Both the position numbers and the translations under genes were made by a program. Below the pieces are notes generated by a model. The model was not told the origin of the DNA. It did not search any database and saw only the letters and a list, made by a program, of their open reading frames with translations. Below are positions 58,549 to 64,000 of a stretch of 64,000 bases of DNA, in pieces (within the stretch, counting starts at the first letter, position 1; every line of letters begins with the position of its first letter). The stretch comes from Nitrosomonadales bacterium. GTDB taxonomy: Bacteria > Pseudomonadota > Gammaproteobacteria > Burkholderiales > Gallionellaceae. Location of the stretch: the NCBI GenBank assembly GCA_016716325.1, contig JADJWO010000001.1, positions 124,001 through 188,000 on the forward strand, read 5' to 3'.

Positions 58549-61500
58549 ATGTTTCATGTCTCTGTCGGTCATTCCGCGTTATCCACCTTCCGCCTCGACA
58601 AGCTGCGCGCCGCGCTGAATGCCGCCGTCCCGGGCATTGATGTCGTTGCCACGCGCCATTTCTATTTCAGCGCCTTGCACGGAAAGTCGTTGCGCAACGG
58701 GCTTCTTGCGGCCTCCTTCTCGCCGGGGTTGAGCAATGCGCAGGCACGGTTGCTGGGCAGGGTGCTGGGCCTGGACAGGAAGTCCGGCGAACCATCAGAC
58801 GCCGGGGTATGCCAGCGCCTGCTGGTGGTGCCGCGCCTCGGCACGATCTCGCCATGGTCGACCAAGGCGACCGACATCGCGCGGCATTGTGGTCTGACCG
58901 GAATCGAACGCATCGAACGCGGCGTGGTGTATTACCTGCGCGCTGCCAACGGCAAGCCGCTGGGAAAGGCGGAACTGGCCGCAGTTTTGCCGTTGCTGCA
59001 CGACCGCATGACCGAGACCGTGCTGGACAGTATCGACGGTGCCGCGGAAAAAATCTTCCGGCACGGCAAGCCGCAACCGATGCAGACGGTGAACGTGCTG
59101 AAAGGGGGCGGCAAGGCGCTTAATAAAGCCAACCGCGAGATGGGGTTGGCTCTGTCCGCCGATGAGATCGAATACCTGGTCGAGAATTTCCGCAAACTGG
59201 AGCGCAATCCGACCGACGTCGAGCTGATGATGTTCGCGCAGGCCAATTCCGAGCATTGCCGCCACAAGATATTCAATGCCGACTGGGTGATCGACGGCGA
59301 GGCACAGGACATGTCGCTGTTCGGCATGATCCGCAACACCCACAAGGTGAGCCCGCAGGGCACGGTGGTGGCCTATTCCGACAATTCCTCGGTGATCGAG
59401 GGCGCGCGCATCGAGCGTTTCTATCCGCGTGCAGATGGCGGCTATGCGTTCAGCGAGGAACTGACCCACACGCTGATGAAGGTCGAGACGCACAACCACC
59501 CGACCGCGATCGCGCCGTTCGCGGGCGCGGCGACCGGCAGCGGCGGCGAGATACGCGACGAAGGTGCGACCGGTACCGGTTCCAAGCCCAAGGCCGGCCT
59601 CACCGGCTTCTCGGTGTCCAACCTGAATATTCCGGGGTTTAGACAGCCGTGGGAACAATACAGCCCTCTCCTTAACCCTCTCCCGCCAGCGGGAGAGGGA
59701 ACGTTCCCCTCGCCCGCTGGCGGGAGAGGGGCTGGGGGAGAGGGTGCGACTTATGGAAAACCGTCGCGTATCGTCTCCGCATTGCAGATCATGCTGGACG
59801 GCCCGATCGGTGCGGCGGCGTTCAACAACGAATTCGGCCGCCCCAATCTGGCCGGTTATTTCCGCACCTTCGAGGAGAGCGTCAGCGGCGAGATGCGCGG
59901 CTACCACAAGCCCATCATGCTGGCCGGCGGCCTTGGCAGCATCAATGCCGGGCACACCCACAAGCACGAACTTCCGGTCGGTGCACTGCTGATCCATCTG
60001 GGCGGCCCCGGCATGCTGATCGGCCTCGGCGGCGGCGCGGCATCCAGCATGGATACCGGCAGCAATGCCGAGAATCTCGATTTTGATTCGGTGCAGCGCG
60101 GCAACCCAGAGATGCAGCGCCGCGCGCAGGAAGTCATCGACCGCTGCTGGCAGCTTGGTGACGACAATCCGATCCTGTCGATACACGATGTCGGCGCGGG
60201 CGGCATGTCCAACGCGCTGCCGGAACTGGTGCACGGCGGCGGCAAGGGCGCGGACTTCGAGTTGCGCAAGATCCCGCTGGACGAGACCGGCATGTCGCCG
60301 AAACAGATCTGGTGCAACGAATCCCAGGAACGCTACGTGCTGGCCATCGCGCCGGAACGCCTCGAACAGTTCCGCGCCTTCTGCGAGCGCGAACGTTGTC
60401 CGTTCGAAGTGGTCGGCACCGCGATGGACGAAGACCGCATCACCGTGCACGACACGGAATTCGGCAATGCCCCGGTGGACATGCCGCTGTCGGTGCTGCT
60501 CGGCAAACCGCCGAAGATGACGCGCAACGCGACGCGCGAAACGCCCCGGCTGAATGCCTGCGATATCGGCCGCTTCGAATTGGGCGACGCGATCGGGCGG
60601 GTGTTGCGCCTGCCGTCGGTGGCGAACAAGACCTTCCTGATCAGTATCGGCGACCGCACTGTCGGCGGCATGACCGCGCGCGACCAGATGGTCGGCCCGT
60701 GGCAGGTGCCGGTGGCGGATGTCGCGGTGACGCTGATGGGCTTCAACACCCATCGCGGCGAAGCGTTCGCGATCGGCGAGCGCACCCCGCTGGCGCTGGT
60801 GAATGCGCCGGCTTCCGGGCGCATGGCGGTAGGCGAGGCGATCACCAATATCGCTGCAGCACGCATCGCCAGGATCGGCGATATCAAGCTGTCCGCCAAC
60901 TGGATGGCGGCGGCGGGACACCACGGCGAGGATGCCGCGCTGTTCGATACCGTGCACGCGGTGGGCATGGAACTGTGTCCGCAGCTCGGCATCGGCATCC
61001 CGGTCGGCAAGGATTCGATGAGCATGAAGACGACCTGGAAAGAGGGCGGCGAAGACAAGGCTGTGACCGCGCCGCTATCGTTGATCGTTTCCGCCTTTGC
61101 GCCATGTGCGGACGCGCGGCGCACGCTGACGCCGCAAATGGTGGCCGACCTCGATACCGCACTGCTGCTGATCGACCTCGGGCAGGGCAGGAACCGCATG
61201 GGCGGCTCGGCGCTGGCGCAGGTCTTCAAGCAGGTCGGCGATGTCGCGCCGGACGTGGATGATGCCGCGTTGCTCAAGGCGTTCTTCGAGCTGGTGCAGC
61301 GCCTGAATGCGGACGGCGCGCTGCTCGCCTATCACGACCGTTCCGACGGCGGCATGTTCGTCGCGCTGTGCGAGATGGCGTTCGCATCGCACATCGGCAT
61401 CGACATCTGCCTCGACGAATCGCATGGCGATACGTTGCGCGTCCTGTTCAACGAGGAACTGGGGGCGTTGGTGCAGGTACGCAATCGCGATGTGGCGCAT

Positions 61501-62583
61501 ATCCAGCAACTGGCACGCGATGCCGGGCTGAAGAACGTGTACAGGGTGGGCGTGCCGAACGACACCGGCATGGTCAACATCCAGCGCGGCGACGAAACGC
61601 TGTGCAGCGTGAGCGGTGTGGCACTGCAACGCATCTGGTCGGAGACCACGTGCCAGATGCAGAAGCTGCGCGACAATCCCGCCTGTGCGCAGCAGGAATT
61701 CGACCTCATCCTCGATGCCGCCGATCCCGGGCTGCATGTGAAGCTGACCTATGATCCCGATGCGCCGCCCCCGCCGGTGCGCCACGAGTTCGTCGAGGGC
61801 AGGGTCGTCATCCCGCGTCCGCGCATGGCCATTCTGCGCGAACAGGGCGTCAACGGTCATGTCGAGATGGCTGCCGCGTTCGACCGCGCCGGGTTCAACG
61901 CGGTGGACGTGCACATGAGCGACATCATCAGCGGTCGCGTCAGGTTGGCTGATTTCAAGGGTTTCGTGGCCTGCGGCGGATTTTCCTACGGCGACGTGCT
62001 GGGCGCGGGCGAGGGCTGGGCGAAATCCATCCTGTTCAATCCGCGCGCGCGCGACGAGTTCGAGGCTTTCTTCCAGCGCAACGACACCTTCGCGCTGGGT
62101 GTGTGCAACGGTTGCCAGATGATGAGCAACCTGCACGAGATCATTCCCGGTGCGGAGAACTGGGCGCACTTCGGGCGCAACCAGTCCGAGCAGTTCGAAG
62201 CGCGCTTCGTGATGGTCGAGGTGCAGAAATCGCCCTCGATCCTGTTCGACGGGATGGCCGGCAGTCGCATGCCCATCGTCGTCGCGCATGGCGAAGGCTG
62301 TGCCGATTTTAGCGATGCGCAGCAGCTGAAGGCGGCGCAGAGACTGGTGACGCTACGCTACGTGGACAACTACGGTCAGCCGACCGAGACCTACCCGCTC
62401 AATCCCAACGGCTCGCCGCAGGGCATCACCGGGCTGACCACGCCGGACGGGCGCTTCAGCATCATGATGCCGCATCCCGAGCGGGTGTTCCGCGCCGTGC
62501 AGAACTCCTGGTACCCGAAGGAATGGAACGAGAACGGCGCCTGGCTGCGCATGTTCCAGAACGCGCGGAAGTGGGTGGGGTAA
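58549..62583 (+). CDS. purL: Phosphoribosylformylglycinamidine synthase PurL with repeat insertion
   Basis: 1344 residues, the large single-chain form. The FGAM-synthase part has [20 protein letters not shown] and [21 protein letters not shown] glutaminase domain at the C-terminus has [20 protein letters not shown] (nearby), the nucleophile in [15 protein letters not shown] and [10 protein letters not shown]. It makes formylglycinamidine ribonucleotide in purine synthesis. Residues ~364-403 (59641-59757) are a Pro/Gly-rich in-frame insert ([20 protein letters not shown]) made of two CCCTCTCCC/GGGAGAGGG palindromes, next to the P-loop-like region after NIPGF. A strong terminator follows. Confidence 0.95.
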   Translation: MFHVSVGHSALSTFRLDKLRAALNAAVPGIDVVATRHFYFSALHGKSLRNGLLAASFSPGLSNAQARLLGRVLGLDRKSGEPSDAGVCQRLLVVPRLGTISPWSTKATDIARHCGLTGIERIERGVVYYLRAANGKPLGKAELAAVLPLLHDRMTETVLDSIDGAAEKIFRHGKPQPMQTVNVLKGGGKALNKANREMGLALSADEIEYLVENFRKLERNPTDVELMMFAQANSEHCRHKIFNADWVIDGEAQDMSLFGMIRNTHKVSPQGTVVAYSDNSSVIEGARIERFYPRADGGYAFSEELTHTLMKVETHNHPTAIAPFAGAATGSGGEIRDEGATGTGSKPKAGLTGFSVSNLNIPGFRQPWEQYSPLLNPLPPAGEGTFPSPAGGRGAGGEGATYGKPSRIVSALQIMLDGPIGAAAFNNEFGRPNLAGYFRTFEESVSGEMRGYHKPIMLAGGLGSINAGHTHKHELPVGALLIHLGGPGMLIGLGGGAASSMDTGSNAENLDFDSVQRGNPEMQRRAQEVIDRCWQLGDDNPILSIHDVGAGGMSNALPELVHGGGKGADFELRKIPLDETGMSPKQIWCNESQERYVLAIAPERLEQFRAFCERERCPFEVVGTAMDEDRITVHDTEFGNAPVDMPLSVLLGKPPKMTRNATRETPRLNACDIGRFELGDAIGRVLRLPSVANKTFLISIGDRTVGGMTARDQMVGPWQVPVADVAVTLMGFNTHRGEAFAIGERTPLALVNAPASGRMAVGEAITNIAAARIARIGDIKLSANWMAAAGHHGEDAALFDTVHAVGMELCPQLGIGIPVGKDSMSMKTTWKEGGEDKAVTAPLSLIVSAFAPCADARRTLTPQMVADLDTALLLIDLGQGRNRMGGSALAQVFKQVGDVAPDVDDAALLKAFFELVQRLNADGALLAYHDRSDGGMFVALCEMAFASHIGIDICLDESHGDTLRVLFNEELGALVQVRNRDVAHIQQLARDAGLKNVYRVGVPNDTGMVNIQRGDETLCSVSGVALQRIWSETTCQMQKLRDNPACAQQEFDLILDAADPGLHVKLTYDPDAPPPPVRHEFVEGRVVIPRPRMAILREQGVNGHVEMAAAFDRAGFNAVDVHMSDIISGRVRLADFKGFVACGGFSYGDVLGAGEGWAKSILFNPRARDEFEAFFQRNDTFALGVCNGCQMMSNLHEIIPGAENWAHFGRNQSEQFEARFVMVEVQKSPSILFDGMAGSRMPIVVAHGEGCADFSDAQQLKAAQRLVTLRYVDNYGQPTETYPLNPNGSPQGITGLTTPDGRFSIMMPHPERVFRAVQNSWYPKEWNENGAWLRMFQNARKWVG

Positions 62584-62670
62584 ATGTCATTGATATAACT
62601 ACTAGCCATTCGACTAAGCCCGCAAGCGGACAAGTCGCTGGTTATCCCGAGAAGGCGGGGATCCGGAATG

Positions 62671-62698
62671 AAAAAGGCGACCGTTCGGTCGCCTTTTT
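62671..62698. terminator. Rho-independent terminator after purL
   Basis: AAAAAGGCGACC-GTTC-GGTCGCCTTTTT: 12-base stem, 4-base loop, T run in both directions. It can stop purL and the small zinc-ribbon gene on the other strand. Confidence 0.88.
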
Positions 62699-62733
62699 GT
62701 CGTTGTGGTCTGGTAGGTTGCAGCTGACTTGCG

Positions 62734-62883
62734 TTATGCGTTTTTTTCCTTGTTGCACTCGGGGCAACCTTCGCTCGGCAGATAGGGCAGGCCATGCTTG
62801 GGGCAACGCTTGAGCTGGACCGTCTTTTCGTGATCATCGTCAGCAGGCTTGTTGTCTGGCTGTTCGTTTTCGGGTGGCGTCAT
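62734..62883 (-). CDS. 49-residue zinc-ribbon protein
   Basis: GGGAGAAAATAA precedes an ATG opening a 49-codon frame. The product starts with a charged, disordered part (MTPPENEQPDNKPADDDHEK) and ends with RCPKHGLPYLPSEGCPECNK. One zinc site is suggested by Cys27, His30, Cys40 and Cys43. It is convergent with purL and shares its terminator. Function unknown; the good ribosome site and compact metal motif support a real gene. Confidence 0.65.
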   Translation of the reverse strand: MTPPENEQPDNKPADDDHEKTVQLKRCPKHGLPYLPSEGCPECNKEKNA

Positions 62884-62989
62884 TTATTTTCTCCCTTTGA
62901 TGGTCAATATAAGCAACGGCGACTATTCACGCTCGATACGTCGGATATGCGAAGGCTACCACAAACAGGACTGGGTAAACCATATCCGG

Positions 62990-63022
62990 AGATACCGCCG
63001 GGTCACCCGACGATATCCCCCC
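62990..63022 (-). terminator. Hairpin after pckG
   Basis: GGAGATACCGCCGGGT and ACCCGACGATATCCCCC are near reverse complements, just beyond the pckG stop on the minus strand. No clear T run. Confidence 0.45.
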
Positions 63023-63036
63023 TGGAACTGCGCTGA

Positions 63037-64000
63037 TCAATCGATCAGCGACAGTTTGACCAGTTCATGGTTGTGCGACAGATTGTCGGGCAGTTTTTCG
63101 CCGATCTTCTCGAACCATTCCTTGTGCGAATCCAGTTCCATCTTCCATGCCTGGGTATCCACATGGTTCAGTTTGTCGAATTCCTTCTGCGTGATATCCG
63201 TGCCCGACCAGTCGATGTCCTGGAAATGCGGCATCCAGCCCAGCGGGGTCTTGCGTGCGGTGACGCGATCGGTCACGCGATCGACGATCCATTTCAGCAC
63301 GCGCATGTTGTCGCTGAAACCGGGCCACAGGAATTCGCCCTGCTCGTCGAGACGGAACCAGTTCACGCAGAAGATGCGCGGCGCCTGTTCCACCACATGG
63401 CCGATCTGCAGCCAGTGGTTGAAATAGTCGCCGATGTGGTAGCCGCAGAAGGGCAGCATGGCGAACGGGTCGCGCCGTACCACACCCTGTTTGCCAAAGG
63501 CTGCGGCGGTCGTTTCCGAGCCCAGCGTGGATGCGATATAGACGCCGAAATTCCAGTTCAGCGCCTCGAATACCAGCGGCATGGTCGTGGCGCGTCGTCC
63601 GCCGAAGATGAACGCCGAGATCGGCACGCCCTTGGGATTCTCCCATTCGCTGTCGATGGAAGGGCACTGGCGGGCCGGCGCGGTGAAACGCGAATTGGCA
63701 TGCGCAGCCTTGCGGCCGTTCTTGCCGTCCGCCGGCGTCCAGTCCTTGCCTTGCCAGTCGATCAGGTGCGCAGGCGGTTCATCGCTCAGGCCTTCCCACC
63801 ACACATCGCCGTCGTCGGTCAGCGCGACGTTGGTGAAGATGCAGTTCTCCTTGAGGGATTCCAGCGCATTCAGGTTGGTCTTGGCCGAGGTGCCGGGCGC
63901 GACGCCGAAGAAACCGGCCTCGGGGTTGATCGCATACATGCGGCCATCCGCGCCGGGTTTGATCCACGCGATGTCGTCTCCCACCGTGGTCACCTTCCAG
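63037..64000 (-). CDS. pckG: Phosphoenolpyruvate carboxykinase (GTP), C-terminal part
   Basis: The frame is open to the window edge; 321 codons of the C-terminal half are present. [60 protein letters not shown] (GTP-binding) and [20 protein letters not shown] are diagnostic of the GTP-dependent enzyme, not the ATP type. It converts oxaloacetate to PEP and back, linking the TCA cycle to sugar synthesis. The N-terminus with the metal site lies outside the window. Confidence 0.95.
   Translation of the reverse strand, partial: WKVTTVGDDIAWIKPGADGRMYAINPEAGFFGVAPGTSAKTNLNALESLKENCIFTNVALTDDGDVWWEGLSDEPPAHLIDWQGKDWTPADGKNGRKAAHANSRFTAPARQCPSIDSEWENPKGVPISAFIFGGRRATTMPLVFEALNWNFGVYIASTLGSETTAAAFGKQGVVRRDPFAMLPFCGYHIGDYFNHWLQIGHVVEQAPRIFCVNWFRLDEQGEFLWPGFSDNMRVLKWIVDRVTDRVTARKTPLGWMPHFQDIDWSGTDITQKEFDKLNHVDTQAWKMELDSHKEWFEKIGEKLPDNLSHNHELVKLSLID

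Noticed and set aside
58795..60957. 720-codon minus-strand frame inside purL
   Set aside because: Shadow of purL; no ribosome site or family motif.

Overview
The window is GC-rich, densely coded chromosomal DNA from a betaproteobacterium. The suhB-trmJ-(cysE)-iscRSUA-hscBA-fdx-iscX locus, a GTP-type PEP carboxykinase, OvoA and IscR-type regulation fit the Nitrosomonadales (Gallionellaceae or Sulfuricellaceae-like). That placement is inference from gene content; no rRNA or tRNA gene was seen.

Layout. 1-6.1 kb: ribosomal oxygenase (partial), thiol peroxidase, SlyD, a glycosyltransferase-like protein, ovothiol synthase and a C-S lyase. 6.1-19.8 kb: an integron gene-cassette array read on the minus strand. 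It has about a dozen complete, split or remnant attC sites and small cassette genes (HicBA toxin-antitoxin, exported and membrane proteins, a zinc-ribbon protein). It also has three large cassettes: an FGE-like protein, an exported ankyrin protein, and a 1096-residue zinc-ribbon/DUF262/DUF262/HNH protein. Two identical IS1111-type (IS110 family) elements each sit inside an attC, and one ORF-less cassette is present twice. At the far end, on the opposite strand as expected, lies only the first ~27 codons of an integron integrase, cut off at a short sequence that recurs inverted at the other end of the array. The array is therefore probably immobile unless an integrase acts in trans.

19.9-24.7 kb: an ECF sigma factor with an NrsF-type anti-sigma factor, a Met-rich MXKDX-repeat exported protein and an msrB-dipZ-msrA cluster. 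Two promoters with the same GTAACT-N16-CGAA motif precede the Met-rich gene and msrB, which suggests one regulon for repairing oxidised methionine in the cell envelope. 24.7-28.3 kb: a 30-residue membrane protein and housekeeping or unknown genes. 28.4-31.8 kb: an accessory patch with CcdAB, HigBA, a miniature IS3-family remnant and an AT-rich Fic gene behind a perfect 26-bp-arm palindrome.

31.8-64 kb: mutS; an operon of two periplasmic binding proteins, a hybrid histidine kinase and an HD-GYP regulator; a serine hydrolase; an orphan adenine methylase; an ABC exporter; suhB/trmJ/cysE and the full isc operon with dsbB; LemA, GIDE-like and SIMPL envelope genes; nnrD, purL and the start-distal part of pckG.

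A second theme is the spread of short palindromic repeats. At least five genes (mutS, purL, nnrD, a dehalogenase and a spermidine-synthase-like gene) carry them as in-frame insertions. Others sit between iscU and iscA and between hscB and hscA.
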